A stretch of DNA of 64,000 nucleotides. It comes from Streptomyces sp. SID8374. GTDB lineage: Bacteria > Actinomycetota > Actinomycetes > Streptomycetales > Streptomycetaceae. The position numbers and the translations under genes are program-made. The stretch is taken from positions 868,001 through 932,000 of the forward strand of contig NZ_WWGH01000001.1 in NCBI RefSeq assembly GCF_009865135.1, written 5' to 3'. Below the pieces are notes generated by a model that had not been told where the DNA came from, did not search any database, and worked only from the letters and a program-made list of their open reading frames with translations. Shown one piece after another: positions 1 through 8,838 of the stretch. The stretch's first letter is position 1. Every line of letters begins with the position of its first letter.

Positions 1-745
1 CTCCCCCGAGGCCGCCGACCAGGACGAGGGAGACGATCAGGCAGGCGCAGCCGTTGCGGCTCTTCTTCTTGCCCTTGCCGCCCCGGCGCTCGCCGTCGCC
101 GCGGTCCCGCCGTGCGGAGCGCGAGGCGTCGTCGTCCGGGTCATCGTCGTCGTCGCGGGGCTCGCGGGCGGCGGGCTCGTCGGCGCCGGTGAAGAAAGGA
201 TGCGTCTCTTCCTGCGGCTCGTCCGGGTCCCAGTCCGTCGACGGCTTCTGCTGCTCCGGCTGCCGGCGCTCGGCCTCGCGGCGGCCCGGCGGCTGCGGCG
301 GGGGGTAGGCATCGGGCGTGCCGTAGTAGTCGTGCGATTCGCCGTACCCCGCCTGCTGCTGGGCGTAGTACGGGTCCTGGGGCTCGGCCCCGTACGGCAC
401 GGCGGCCTGCTGACCGGAGTCCCAGCCGCCGTCGTACTGCGGCTGGGCGGGAGGCTGCTGGCCGTACGGGTCCTGGTGCTGCGCGCCGTACTGCTGCTGG
501 TGCTGGTGCGCCTGCTGCTCGTACTGCGGGTACTGCTGCTGGTCGTACTGATGCTGCTGGTACTGCTGGGGGTCCTGGTGCTGCTGGTGGTTCTGGGCGT
601 ACGGGTCCTGCGGATAGGACTGCTGCTGGTCGCCGTACTGGCCCTGGCCGTGGGCGGCCTGACGGCCTCCCCATCCCTGGTCCCCGTACAAGGGGTCCTC
701 GGGATGCCACGGTTCGGAGCCGGGGCCCCGGCCATACTCAGTCAT
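1..745 (-). CDS. mltG: Endolytic transglycosylase MltG (YceG-like), N-terminal part only
   Basis: The gene runs off the left edge, so only about 248 N-terminal residues are visible. The start is an ATG at 743-745 (MTEYGRGPGS). About 150 residues of Gln/Tyr/Pro-rich disordered cytoplasmic sequence follow, with runs such as QQYQQHQYDQQQY. An acidic Asp stretch and a basic GGKGKKKSRNG patch come next, and then a transmembrane segment begins (CACLIVSLVLVGGLGG) at the window edge. This layout matches Streptomyces MltG, which cleaves nascent peptidoglycan glycan strands at the outer membrane face. The catalytic YceG domain is outside the window, so the name rests on the N-terminal layout and on the position downstream of ruvX in the conserved alaS-ruvX-mltG order. 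Transcription is leftwards, probably with ruvX and alaS. Confidence 0.75.
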   Translation of the reverse strand, partial: MTEYGRGPGSEPWHPEDPLYGDQGWGGRQAAHGQGQYGDQQQSYPQDPYAQNHQQHQDPQQYQQHQYDQQQYPQYEQQAHQHQQQYGAQHQDPYGQQPPAQPQYDGGWDSGQQAAVPYGAEPQDPYYAQQQAGYGESHDYYGTPDAYPPPQPPGRREAERRQPEQQKPSTDWDPDEPQEETHPFFTGADEPAAREPRDDDDDPDDDASRSARRDRGDGERRGGKGKKKSRNGCACLIVSLVLVGGLGG

Positions 746-846
746 CGATCCCCTAGAGCCGCGAGACGACGTTCCGTCTCTTCGCTTCGCTGTGCGGTGT
801 TTGTTCGAACCACCGACGCATCGCGCGGAACGTTACCGTATCGCGA

Positions 847-1332
847 TCAGACAACCACTTCGACGCCCTCGCCGGGGGGATTGCCTGACGCCCGTTCGGA
901 CTCCAGAGCGTTCTGAAGGATCACCACAGCGGCAGCCTGGTCGATGACAGATCGGCCCTTCTTGGACTTCACGCCCGAGGCGCGCATGCCCTGAGCGGCC
1001 GTCACTGTGGTCATCCTCTCGTCCACCAGCCGCACCGGAACGGGTGCGATCGAACGGGCGAACGCCTGGGCGAAGTCGCGGACCTTGGCTGCCGCGGGGC
1101 CCTCGCCACCGCCGAGGGAGCGCGGCAGACCGAGGATGACCTCGATCGGCTCGTACTCCTCGACGATCTGGCGGAGCCGCCGGTGGGCGGCCGGGACATC
1201 GCGTCCCGGCACGGTCTCCACCGGCGTGGCCAGGATCCCGTCGGGGTCGCACGAGGCGACCCCGATCCGGGCGTCCCCTACGTCGACGGCGAGCCGTCGG
1301 CCCCGGCGCATCCGCGTCATCCCGCTCGTCAC
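847..1332 (-). CDS. ruvX: YqgF/RuvX family Holliday-junction resolvase-like nuclease
   Basis: The 161-residue product has the RNase H-like YqgF fold: [13 protein letters not shown] near the start holds the first catalytic Asp, [11 protein letters not shown] is the central motif, LVDERMTT carries a second acidic position, and [13 protein letters not shown] is the C-terminal helix with the third. The family is linked to Holliday-junction resolution and to 16S rRNA 5'-end maturation; which applies here cannot be told from sequence. The GTG start overlaps the alaS stop as GTGA, so translation is probably coupled. Internal ATGs at residues 5 and 8 are alternative starts. Confidence 0.9.
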   Translation of the reverse strand: MTSGMTRMRRGRRLAVDVGDARIGVASCDPDGILATPVETVPGRDVPAAHRRLRQIVEEYEPIEVILGLPRSLGGGEGPAAAKVRDFAQAFARSIAPVPVRLVDERMTTVTAAQGMRASGVKSKKGRSVIDQAAAVVILQNALESERASGNPPGEGVEVVV

Positions 1333-3998
1333 GCCGTCTCGGTGACGAGGCGTTCGACTGCGGCGACCGCGTCACCGATGGCGGCCGGGTTCGTGCCGCC
1401 GCCCTGGGCGACGTCCGGCTTGCCGCCGCCACCGCCGCCGAGCGTCTTGGCGGCCGTACGCACCAGGTCACCGGCCTTGAGTCCGCGCTCGCGGGCGGCC
1501 TCGTTGGTGGCGATGACGGTGAGCGGGCGGCCGTTGGCCGTGGTGAACAGGGCCACGACGGCCGGGCGGCCGCCCTGGATGCGGCCGCGCACGTCCAGGA
1601 CCAGCTTGCGCAGGTCGTCGGCGGAGGTGCCGTCGGGGACCTGGCCGGTGACCAGGGCGACGCCCCGGACGTCCTTGGCGGACTCGACCAGTCCGGCGGC
1701 GGCCGCGAGGACCTTCTCCGCGCGGAACTTCTCGATCTCCTTCTCGGCGTCCTTCAGCTTGCCGAGCATGCCCGCGATCTTCTCCGGGAGCTCCTCGGGA
1801 CGGCCCTTGACCAGCTCCTGGAGCTGGGCGACGACCGTGTGCTCCCGGGCGAGGAAGTTGTACGCGTCCACGCCGACGAGGGCCTCGATGCGGCGTACGC
1901 CGGAGCCGATGGAGGACTCGCCGAGCAGCTTGACCAGGCCGAGCTGGGCGGTGTTGTGGACGTGGGTGCCGCCGCACAGCTCCTTGGAGAAGTCGCCGAT
2001 GGTGACGACCCGGACCCGCTCGCCGTACTTCTCGCCGAACTCGGCGATGGCGCCCTGCTTCTTGGCCTCGTCGATCGACATGACCTCGGCCTGGACGTCG
2101 AGTTCGCGCGAGAGGACCTCGTTGATCTTCTGCTCCACGTCGGTGAGGACCGTGCCGGGAACGGCGGCGGGCGAACCGAAGTCGAAGCGGAAGCGGCCCG
2201 GGGAGTTCTCGGAGCCGGCCTGGGCGGCCGTCGGGCCGAGCGCGTCGCGCAGCGCCTGGTGGGTGAGGTGGGTGGCGCTGTGGGCGCGGGCGATGGCCCG
2301 GCGGCGGGTGGAGTCGATGGAGGCGAAGACCGGGGCCCCGACCGTCACCTCGCCGACCTGGACGACACCCTTGTGGACGTGGACGCCGGGGACCGGCTTC
2401 TGCACGTCGCGGATCTCGATCACCGCGCCGGTGTCCAGCCGGATGCGGCCGGTGTCGGCGAGCTGGCCGCCGCCCTCGGCGTAGAAGGGGGTGCGGTCGA
2501 GGACGACCTCGACCTCGTCGCCCTCGGTGGCGGCGGGCGAGGGCACCCCGTCGACCAGCAGGCCGACGATGGTGGACTCACCGGCGGTGGAGGTGTAGCC
2601 GGTGAACTCGGTGGCGCCGGAGTTGTCGGCGACCTCGCGGTAGGCGGAGAGGTCGGCGTGGCCGGTCTTCTTGGCGCGGGCGTCGGCCTTGGCCTTGTCG
2701 CGCTGCTCCTGCATGAGGCGGCGGAATCCGTCCTCGTCCACGGAGAGCCCCTGCTCGGCGGCCATCTCCAGGGTCAGGTCGATCGGGAAGCCCCAGGTGT
2801 CGTGGAGCAGGAACGCCTTGTCGCCCGGGAGGACCTGGCCGCCGGCGGCCTTGGTCTCGGTGACGGCGGTCTCCAGGATGTTGGTGCCGCCCTTGAGGGC
2901 CTTGAGGAAGGCGGCCTCCTCGGCGAGCGCGACCGTCTCGATGCGCTTGCGGTCGGTGATCAGCTCGGGGTACTGGAGCCCCATCGTGTCGATCACGACG
3001 TCGACCAGGTCCTTGACGACCGAGCCGGTGGCGCCCATCAGGCGCATGTTGCGGATGGCGCGGCGCATGATGCGGCGCAGGACGTAGCCGCGGCCCTCGT
3101 TGCCGGGGGTGACGCCGTCGCCGATGAGCATCACCGACGTACGGATGTGGTCGGCGACGACGCGGAGCGAGACGTCGGTGGACTGCTCGGCGCCGTAGCG
3201 GACGCCGGTCAGCTCGGTGGCCTTGTCCATGACGACGCGCAGGGTGTCGGTCTCGTACATGTTCTGCACGCCCTGGAGGATCATCGCGAGACGTTCCAGG
3301 CCGAGACCGGTGTCGATGTTCTTCGACGGCAGGTCCCCGAGGATCGGGAAGTCCTCCTTGCCGTCGCCGGCGCCGCGCTCGTACTGCATGAAGACCAGGT
3401 TCCAGATCTCCACGTAGCGCTCGTCGTTGACGGCGGGGCCGCCCTCGACGCCGAACTCGGGGCCGCGGTCGTAGTTGATCTCGGAGCACGGGCCGCAGGG
3501 TCCGGGGACGCCCATAGACCAGAAGTTGTCCTTCTTGCCCAGGCGCTGGATGCGCTCGGCGGGGACGCCGATCTTGTCGCGCCAGATGGCCTCGGCCTCG
3601 TCGTCGTCGAGGTAGACCGTGATCCAGAGCTTCTCGGGGTCGAGGCCGTAGCCGCCGTCCTCGACGGAGTTGGTCAGCGCCTCCCAGGCGAGCTGGATGG
3701 CGCCTTCCTTGAAGTAGTCCCCGAAGGAGAAGTTGCCGCACATCTGGAAGAAGGTGCCGTGGCGGGTGGTCTTGCCGACCTCTTCGATGTCCGGCGTACG
3801 CACGCACTTCTGCACGCTGGTGACGCGCGGGGCGGGCGGCTTGACCTCGCCGAGGAAGTACGGCTTGAAGGGGACCATGCCCGCGGGGACCAGCAGCAGA
3901 GTCGGGTCGTCCGCGATGAGCGACGCCGAAGGCACGGCGGTGTGACCGCGCTCCTCGAAGAAGCTCAGCCAGCGGCGGCGGATTTCAGCCGACTCCAT
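1329..3998 (-). CDS. alaS: Alanine--tRNA ligase
   Basis: The 889-residue product is full length for a bacterial AlaRS. It charges tRNA-Ala in the cytoplasm. The N-terminal class II catalytic domain begins [19 protein letters not shown] and includes TSVQKCVR and the [10 protein letters not shown] motif 3 region. The editing domain has the zinc-binding HSATHL and the late CGGTH motif. A glycine-rich DHHA1-type C terminus (GGGGGGKPD) ends the protein. The ATG shares one base with the stop of the upstream DUF6167 gene (TGATG), and the stop overlaps ruvX, so this is a tight minus-strand operon. Confidence 0.98.
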   Translation of the reverse strand: MESAEIRRRWLSFFEERGHTAVPSASLIADDPTLLLVPAGMVPFKPYFLGEVKPPAPRVTSVQKCVRTPDIEEVGKTTRHGTFFQMCGNFSFGDYFKEGAIQLAWEALTNSVEDGGYGLDPEKLWITVYLDDDEAEAIWRDKIGVPAERIQRLGKKDNFWSMGVPGPCGPCSEINYDRGPEFGVEGGPAVNDERYVEIWNLVFMQYERGAGDGKEDFPILGDLPSKNIDTGLGLERLAMILQGVQNMYETDTLRVVMDKATELTGVRYGAEQSTDVSLRVVADHIRTSVMLIGDGVTPGNEGRGYVLRRIMRRAIRNMRLMGATGSVVKDLVDVVIDTMGLQYPELITDRKRIETVALAEEAAFLKALKGGTNILETAVTETKAAGGQVLPGDKAFLLHDTWGFPIDLTLEMAAEQGLSVDEDGFRRLMQEQRDKAKADARAKKTGHADLSAYREVADNSGATEFTGYTSTAGESTIVGLLVDGVPSPAATEGDEVEVVLDRTPFYAEGGGQLADTGRIRLDTGAVIEIRDVQKPVPGVHVHKGVVQVGEVTVGAPVFASIDSTRRRAIARAHSATHLTHQALRDALGPTAAQAGSENSPGRFRFDFGSPAAVPGTVLTDVEQKINEVLSRELDVQAEVMSIDEAKKQGAIAEFGEKYGERVRVVTIGDFSKELCGGTHVHNTAQLGLVKLLGESSIGSGVRRIEALVGVDAYNFLAREHTVVAQLQELVKGRPEELPEKIAGMLGKLKDAEKEIEKFRAEKVLAAAAGLVESAKDVRGVALVTGQVPDGTSADDLRKLVLDVRGRIQGGRPAVVALFTTANGRPLTVIATNEAARERGLKAGDLVRTAAKTLGGGGGGKPDVAQGGGTNPAAIGDAVAAVERLVTETA

Positions 3999-4345
3999 CA
4001 GTGGTCCTCATTCCGGTTGTTCGGGTTGTAGGGGAGCTTGCGGTACGTGTTCGGGTGCGCGGCGGGCTCGGCCGCCTCGACGGCGTAGTGCCGCTGTACG
4101 GGGAGGTCGGGGTCGACCGGTGCCTCCAGGCCCAGGGCGCCGCCCAGTTCGGCTTCGCGCCGGACCATTCCCTCGCGGACGTCGAGTGCGAAGTCCTTGA
4201 TCTTGTGGCCGGTCTCGATCGCCTTGTCCGCGGCCTGCGCGGCGAGGCTCTCGGGCGTCAGCTGCTTGAGCTTGCGGTTGACCTTGGTGGTGGCCCAGAC
4301 ACCGGCGGCTGCGCCGGTGGTGAACCAGAACATGCGGCGGAACAT
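3998..4345 (-). CDS. DUF6167-like small membrane-associated protein
   Basis: The product is about 115 residues from the chosen start [15 protein letters not shown]. One hydrophobic N-terminal segment ([13 protein letters not shown]) is followed by a basic and then amphipathic helical region ([19 protein letters not shown]) and a polar C-terminal tail ending NPNNRNEDH. The frame extends 18 codons further upstream, but that extension overlaps the preceding gene and looks unlike protein. I assign it to the DUF6167 family found next to alaS in Streptomyces. It lies between a DUF948 gene and alaS in one operon. Function unknown. Confidence 0.75.
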   Translation of the reverse strand: MFRRMFWFTTGAAAGVWATTKVNRKLKQLTPESLAAQAADKAIETGHKIKDFALDVREGMVRREAELGGALGLEAPVDPDLPVQRHYAVEAAEPAAHPNTYRKLPYNPNNRNEDH

Positions 4346-4352
4346 CGCTGGA

Positions 4353-4826
4353 TCAGTCCTTCTGTCCGCGGGTGTTTCGGCGTTCGCGCTTACGTCCACG
4401 CGCCGAAGGTACGGTCCGGCCGACGATCACCGTGCGGCGGGAGGAGCGGCTCCGCGCCGGTTCCGGTTCGGGCTCGGGGGCGGTGCGGCGGCCGAGGGCC
4501 TGCCGGACGCCGTAGCCGAACGCGGCGACCTTGACGAGCGGGCCGCCGAAGGTGGAGGCGACGGTGGTGGAGAGCGCGGAGGCGTTGGAGGTGACCTCCT
4601 GGACGTCGCTCGCGATGGCGTCGACCTTGTCCAGCTGGGTCTGTGCGGACCGTACCGTCGCCGAGGCGTCGGCCAGCAGCGGGACGGCCTGTTCGGTCAC
4701 GTCCGCCACCAGCTTGGTGGTCGCCTTGAGCGTCTGGGCGAGCCTCACCAGCACCACGGCGAGGAACGAGACCAGGATCGCCCAGAAGACGGCCACGAGA
4801 ATCCCGGCCACCTCTCCACCGGACAC
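4353..4826 (-). CDS. DUF948-type membrane protein
   Basis: The GTG start (VSGGEVAGILVAV) gives about 157 residues. An N-terminal transmembrane helix is followed by a long amphipathic helix rich in Val, Ala, Thr and Asp (residues about 35-100), typical of DUF948 proteins, then a basic Pro/Arg-rich tail (APEPEPEPARSRSSRR). The topology suggests an inner-membrane anchor with a cytoplasmic coiled-coil-like stalk. An upstream extension of the same frame is low-complexity and unlikely to be coding. It is the first visible gene of the leftward alaS operon, seven bases before the DUF6167 gene. Function unknown. Confidence 0.75.
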   Translation of the reverse strand: MSGGEVAGILVAVFWAILVSFLAVVLVRLAQTLKATTKLVADVTEQAVPLLADASATVRSAQTQLDKVDAIASDVQEVTSNASALSTTVASTFGGPLVKVAAFGYGVRQALGRRTAPEPEPEPARSRSSRRTVIVGRTVPSARGRKRERRNTRGQKD

Positions 4827-5026
4827 TGTGCACCGCTCTCTGCTCGTCGCTTGTCTGCTTGTCACCGGGCCCCTGCGGGGCCTGTCCCCGTCGGTGCGGC
4901 CGGCTCCCGCCCGCGCGCCCGATCGTCGTCCCACGAGCCTATCGCGCCGCGCATCCGCTCCCCTACCGCATTCCCGGCGGGCCCTGCGGCATTCTCCGGG
5001 AGCGGCACCGTAGTTCGACGACGCGA

Positions 5027-5056
5027 TTGTACGGAGAGCATCCAGGCCAGTACCCT
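5027..5056 (+). promoter_or_regulatory. Candidate vegetative promoter giving a nearly leaderless transcript
   Basis: TTGTAC (5027-5032) and TACCCT (5051-5056) are separated by 18 bases and resemble -35 and -10 hexamers for the main sigma factor. Transcription would start around 5062-5065, directly at the ATG of the ATPase gene at 5066. No Shine-Dalgarno sequence precedes that ATG, which fits a leaderless or near-leaderless mRNA. This is inference from sequence only. Confidence 0.5.
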
Positions 5057-5065
5057 GCGTGTTTC

Positions 5066-7294
5066 ATGCGACGCCTGCAGCACCCTTCCACGAACCCGGA
5101 CGATCCGGACTCCCGTTCCGCCTCCCCGGCCCGCAACGTCCCGGCCGGCAACGTCCCGGCGGAGCTGAACCGTTTCGTGGGCCGCGAGGACGAACTGGCC
5201 GCGCTGGGCGGTCTGCTGGCGGAATCCCGGCTCGTCACCGTCGTCGGGGTGGCGGGCGTGGGCAAGACCCGGTGCGTCAGCAGGGTCGCCGCGCTGCTGG
5301 AGAAACGGTACTGCGACGGGGTCTGGCTCGCCGAGCTGTCCGCCGTCCACGATCCCGGCCTGCTGGAACACGCCGTGGTCGAGGCGCTGGGGCTGACCGA
5401 CCACACCGGCAGGGCCCCGCGCGCCGTCCTCGTCGAGCACCTCCGCGAGCGCCGGGCGCTGCTGGTGCTGGACGGGTTCGAGCACCTCGTCGACGGCTGT
5501 GCCGATCTCGTACGGGAGTTGCTGCGCCGGGCGCCGGGGCTCCGCGTGCTCGCGGCCGGGCGCCGCCCGCTCCTGGTGGACGGTGAAGTGACGTTCACCC
5601 TCGCCCCTATGTGCGACGAGGACGCGGTGGAGCTGTTCTGGGGACGGGCCCGCGCGGTGCGGCCGGACCGGGAGCCGACGGCCGGGGACCGGGCGGCCGC
5701 CCTGGAGCTCTGCCACCGCCTCGACGGGATCCCGCTGGCGCTCGAACTGGCCGCCGGGCGGCTGCGCGCCCTCTCGGTGGACCAGGTGCTGCTGCGCCTG
5801 GACGACCGGTTCCGGCTGCTGACGGGCGGCAGCCGCGGCGCCCCGCCCCGCCACCGGGCGCTGCGTACGGCGATCGGCTGGAGCCACGAGCTGTGCACGC
5901 CCGAGCAGCGGCTGCTGTGGGCGCGGCTCTCGGTCTTCGCCGGGCAGTTCGACCTGGAGGCCGCCGAGTACATCTGCGGCGGCGCCGGTCTGCCGGCCGA
6001 CTCGGTCCTCGACGTACTGGAGGAGCTGCTGGCCCAGTCCGTGGTGGAGCGCGAGGACGGCGTGGTGGGCACCCGCTACCGGCTGCTGGAGTCGGTCCGC
6101 GAGTACGGCGCCGAGTGGCTGGCGGCGGCCGGGGACACCCGGCGGATGCGGCGCCGCCACCGGGACTGGTTCCTGGGCCTGGCGACCTGGTGCGAGCTGG
6201 ACTGGTTCTCGCCGCGCCAGGCGGAGGTGGCGGCGCGGATCGACAGTGAGCTGCCCAATCTCCGCCGGGCGATGGAGTGCTCCATGGAGAGCCCCGACGA
6301 GGTGCACCTGGCGCACCATCTGGCGGGTTCCCTCTGGTTCTACTGGGTCGGGTGCGGGCGGCTGTCGGAGGGCCGGTACTGGCTGGAGCACGTACTGGAG
6401 GAGCCGACCCCGTACGACGCCTCGCGGCTGAAGGTGCTGTGGGTGCTGGGGTACGTGGCGGTGCTCCAGGGCGACGCGGTCGCGGCGATCTCGGCGCTCC
6501 AGGAGTGCCGGGAGGAGGCCGAGCGGTCCGGGGACGCCACGGCGACGGCGTACGCGGTGCACCGCACGGGCTGCCTGGCGATCGTCACGGACGACCCGGC
6601 GCGCGCCGAGGAGCTGCTGCGTGACGCGCTCGGCCGCTACCGGGAGATCGGCGAGCTGAACAGCAGTGTGGTGATGGCGCAGGTGGAGCTGGCCATGGCG
6701 GTGGCGTTCCAGGGCGATCTGGACGCGGCGGCGGACATCTGCGAGGAGGTCCGGGAGCTCTGCGAGGACCACGGGGAGCGGTGGGCGCAGGCGTACGCGC
6801 TCTACGTCCTGGCGTACGCGGCGCTGCGGCGGGGGCTGCCGGAGCGGGCGCGGCGGATGCTCGGGGAGTGCCTGTCGATCGGCCGGACCTTCGACGACCT
6901 GCTGGCCACGGCGCTCTCGCTGGAGCTGCTGGCGCTGGTGACGGCGGTGGAGGGGGATGCCGGGGAGGCGGCGGTGCTCCAGGGGGCGGCGGAGCGGATC
7001 TGGCCGTCGGTGGGGCCGCCGCTGTTCGGCTCGGTGTACTTCGGGCGGCCCCGGGTGGAGTGCGAGGAGCAGGTGCGGCGGGAGCTGGGGGACGCGGCGT
7101 ACGAGGCGGGGCTGCGGGTCGGGCGGCGGCTGGACCGGGCCGCCGTGGTGGAGCGGGCGCTCGGCGGGGGCGGTGGTGGCGGGGCTCGGGGGCACCGCGA
7201 CACGTCCGGGGCGGAGGGTGGTCCCGCCGCCAGGGGAACGCGAAGGCCCGCCGCCTCCCGGATGACAGGGAGGGGCGGGCCGGAGCGCTGGTGA
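5066..7294 (+). CDS. STAND/NB-ARC ATPase with TPR-like repeats, no DNA-binding domain
   Basis: This 742-residue protein resembles the ATPase and repeat portion of AfsR/LuxR-type (MalT-like) regulators. Walker A is GVAGVGKT at residues 61-68, Walker B is ALLVLDGFEHL near 131-141, and the sensor region includes CHRLDGIPLALELAAGRL. A winged-helix-like segment (LFARLSVF-type: WARLSVFAGQFDLEAAEY) follows, and then helical TPR-like repeats over about residues 400-690. Relatives usually carry an N-terminal SARP domain or a C-terminal LuxR HTH; neither is visible. It may therefore signal by protein contact, or its DNA-binding partner may be encoded elsewhere. The last codons run through the rpsD terminator hairpin, so the C-terminal tail is probably not structured. 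Confidence 0.8.
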   Translation: MRRLQHPSTNPDDPDSRSASPARNVPAGNVPAELNRFVGREDELAALGGLLAESRLVTVVGVAGVGKTRCVSRVAALLEKRYCDGVWLAELSAVHDPGLLEHAVVEALGLTDHTGRAPRAVLVEHLRERRALLVLDGFEHLVDGCADLVRELLRRAPGLRVLAAGRRPLLVDGEVTFTLAPMCDEDAVELFWGRARAVRPDREPTAGDRAAALELCHRLDGIPLALELAAGRLRALSVDQVLLRLDDRFRLLTGGSRGAPPRHRALRTAIGWSHELCTPEQRLLWARLSVFAGQFDLEAAEYICGGAGLPADSVLDVLEELLAQSVVEREDGVVGTRYRLLESVREYGAEWLAAAGDTRRMRRRHRDWFLGLATWCELDWFSPRQAEVAARIDSELPNLRRAMECSMESPDEVHLAHHLAGSLWFYWVGCGRLSEGRYWLEHVLEEPTPYDASRLKVLWVLGYVAVLQGDAVAAISALQECREEAERSGDATATAYAVHRTGCLAIVTDDPARAEELLRDALGRYREIGELNSSVVMAQVELAMAVAFQGDLDAAADICEEVRELCEDHGERWAQAYALYVLAYAALRRGLPERARRMLGECLSIGRTFDDLLATALSLELLALVTAVEGDAGEAAVLQGAAERIWPSVGPPLFGSVYFGRPRVECEEQVRRELGDAAYEAGLRVGRRLDRAAVVERALGGGGGGGARGHRDTSGAEGGPAARGTRRPAASRMTGRGGPERW
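7245..7281 (-). terminator. Hairpin terminator of rpsD inside the 3' end of the ATPase gene
   Basis: GGCCCGCC (7245-7252) pairs with GGCGGGCC (7274-7281), and CCTCCC (7254-7259) pairs with GGGAGG (7268-7273), leaving one bulged G and an 8-nt loop. It lies about 30 bases past the rpsD stop and within the last codons of the convergent ATPase gene. No T-tract is present, as is common in Streptomyces. Confidence 0.6.
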
Positions 7295-7311
7295 GAGCGG
7301 CTACGCCTGGA

Positions 7312-7926
7312 TCAGCGGGCGTAGTACTCGACGACGAGCTGCTCGTCGCAGATCACCGGGATCTCCTTGCGGTTCGGGTCCCGGTCCAGGCGGAAGGCCA
7401 GGGCCTTCAGGTTCACCTGGAGGTAGCGCGGGGTCTCACCGTCGGTGTCGTAGCCACCCTCGCGGGCCACCTGGAAGGGGACCTTGGTGCGGCTGCGCTC
7501 GCGGACCTGGACGACGTCGTCGGGGCGCACGCGGAAGGACGGCTTGTCGACCTTGCCACCGTTGACCTCGATGTGGCCGTGGACGACCATCTGACGGGCC
7601 TGGTAGATGGTGCGGGCGATGCCCGAACGCAGGACCAGGGCGTCGAGACGGCGCTCGAGCTCGACGACCAGCGCCTCGCCCGTCTTGCCCTCGGCCTTCT
7701 TGGCACGGTCGTAGGCGCGCGCCATCTGGCGCTCGCTGATGTCGTACTGCGCACGCAGGCGCTGCTTCTCCAGCAGACGGACCTTGTAGTCCGAGTTCTG
7801 CTTGCGGCCACGGCCGTGCTCGCCCGGCGGGTACGGACGAGCTTCGAAGTACTTGACAGCCTTGGGCGTCAGAGCGATGCCGAGGGCACGCGACTTCTTG
7901 ACCTTGGGACGCGACTGGTTAGGCAC
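7312..7926 (-). CDS. rpsD: 30S ribosomal protein S4
   Basis: The 204-residue product is full-length S4, a primary 16S rRNA-binding protein needed for 30S assembly. [19 protein letters not shown] opens it, and the S4 RNA-binding domain contains [13 protein letters not shown] and [15 protein letters not shown]. There is no zinc-ribbon Cys cluster at the N terminus, so this is the zinc-independent form. The GTG start has a strong GGAGG upstream (minus strand, about 7932-7937). It is transcribed alone and divergently from the DUF2470-like gene, with an iron box in the shared intergenic region. Confidence 0.97.
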   Translation of the reverse strand: MPNQSRPKVKKSRALGIALTPKAVKYFEARPYPPGEHGRGRKQNSDYKVRLLEKQRLRAQYDISERQMARAYDRAKKAEGKTGEALVVELERRLDALVLRSGIARTIYQARQMVVHGHIEVNGGKVDKPSFRVRPDDVVQVRERSRTKVPFQVAREGGYDTDGETPRYLQVNLKALAFRLDRDPNRKEIPVICDEQLVVEYYAR

Positions 7927-7949
7927 GTTCTCCAGACCTCCGTTGTAGG

Positions 7950-7968
7950 TTAGGTTAGGCTTACCTTA
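7950..7968 (+). promoter_or_regulatory. Iron box (IdeR/DmdR1 operator)
   Basis: The 19-base sequence TTAGGTTAGGCTTACCTTA matches the actinobacterial IdeR/DmdR1 consensus TWAGGTWAGSCTWACCTWA at every position. It is an interrupted palindrome, preceded by one further TAGGT unit (7946-7950). It lies 14 bases before the ATG of the DUF2470-like gene, next to its AAGGAG ribosome binding site, and about 24 bases upstream of the divergent rpsD start. Iron-loaded DmdR1 would be expected to block transcription of the rightward gene. An effect on rpsD is possible but less likely. Confidence 0.85.
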
Positions 7969-7982
7969 CTCAAGGAGATCGC

Positions 7983-8816
7983 ATGTCTCGCCCTGGGAAC
8001 ACCACTCACGTCACGGACAGCACAGACAGCGGCAGCACACCTGAAGGTGCTGCTACGACGGAAGGCCGATCTGATCGTGGTCAGCCGCGTCCCAGCGGGC
8101 TTGAAAACACTCGGATGCCGTCAGCAGCCGAGCGCACACGAACTCTCGTACAGAGTACCTGCTCCGCGCTGCTCGTCGTACCGGGGCTGGATCTGGCCCG
8201 GGCCGAACCCCTGGTTCCGGAGAGCCGGAGCGTAGGGCCCGAGGGCGACCTGTTCCTCGAATTCCCCGCGGATTCCCCGGCAGTTCGGGCCGCGACGCAC
8301 GCCCAGGGCGACGAGCTGACGGCCGTGCTGGAGATCACGGACGTCGCCCCGGTCTCCGTCCCGCACCGCATCCGCGGCCGCGCCTGGGTCTCCGGCTGGC
8401 TCACCTCCGTACCCGGCATCGCGGAACCGGGCCGCATGATGCTGCGCCTCGAATTCGGTGAGGCGTACGTGGACGACCTCTGGGGCGCCGAGGACATCGA
8501 GGCGGAGGACTTCCGCGACGCCGCCCCCGACCCGCTCGCCGGCCACGAGGCGGAGCTGCTCCAGCACCTGCACTCCGCCCACGACGACCAGATGCGCACC
8601 CTGTGCGGGCTGCTCGGCGAGCGCACGGCGCGGGCCTGCTCCTCCCACCAGCCCACGGCCGTGCCGGTGGCGCTGGACCGCTTCGGGCTGCGGGTGCGCT
8701 TCGTGGAGGACAAGGGGTCGTGCTTCGACGCCCGCTTCGAGTTCCCGGAGCCGGTACGGGACGTCACCGAGCTGCGACGGGCGATGCACACCCTCTTCGA
8801 GGCGGCCGCGTCCTGA
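7983..8816 (+). CDS. HugZ-like protein: split-barrel-like N-terminal region plus DUF2470
   Basis: The 277-residue product starts at an ATG with AAGGAG at 7972-7977. After about 60 disordered residues comes a split-barrel (PNPOx-like) region around residues 65-165, with ALLVVPGLDL, LFLEFPADSPAV and RIRGRAWVSGWL. A DUF2470 domain follows from about 185 (LLQHLHSAHDDQMRTL) to the end (ELRRAMHTLFEAA). The same order of domains occurs in HugZ-type haem oxygenases, where the C-terminal DUF2470-like part carries the haem-binding histidine. The consensus-perfect iron box upstream implies derepression under iron starvation. I infer a role in haem or iron handling; catalysis is not shown by sequence. 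It is divergent from rpsD and convergent with rarA. Confidence 0.75.
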   Translation: MSRPGNTTHVTDSTDSGSTPEGAATTEGRSDRGQPRPSGLENTRMPSAAERTRTLVQSTCSALLVVPGLDLARAEPLVPESRSVGPEGDLFLEFPADSPAVRAATHAQGDELTAVLEITDVAPVSVPHRIRGRAWVSGWLTSVPGIAEPGRMMLRLEFGEAYVDDLWGAEDIEAEDFRDAAPDPLAGHEAELLQHLHSAHDDQMRTLCGLLGERTARACSSHQPTAVPVALDRFGLRVRFVEDKGSCFDARFEFPEPVRDVTELRRAMHTLFEAAAS

Positions 8817-8838
8817 TCCCGGAGCCGCCGCCCGTACG

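Noticed and set aside
1839..4031. 730-codon plus-strand frame antisense to alaS
   Set aside because: The translation is Gly/Asp/Val/Leu-rich without motifs; alaS on the other strand is unambiguous.
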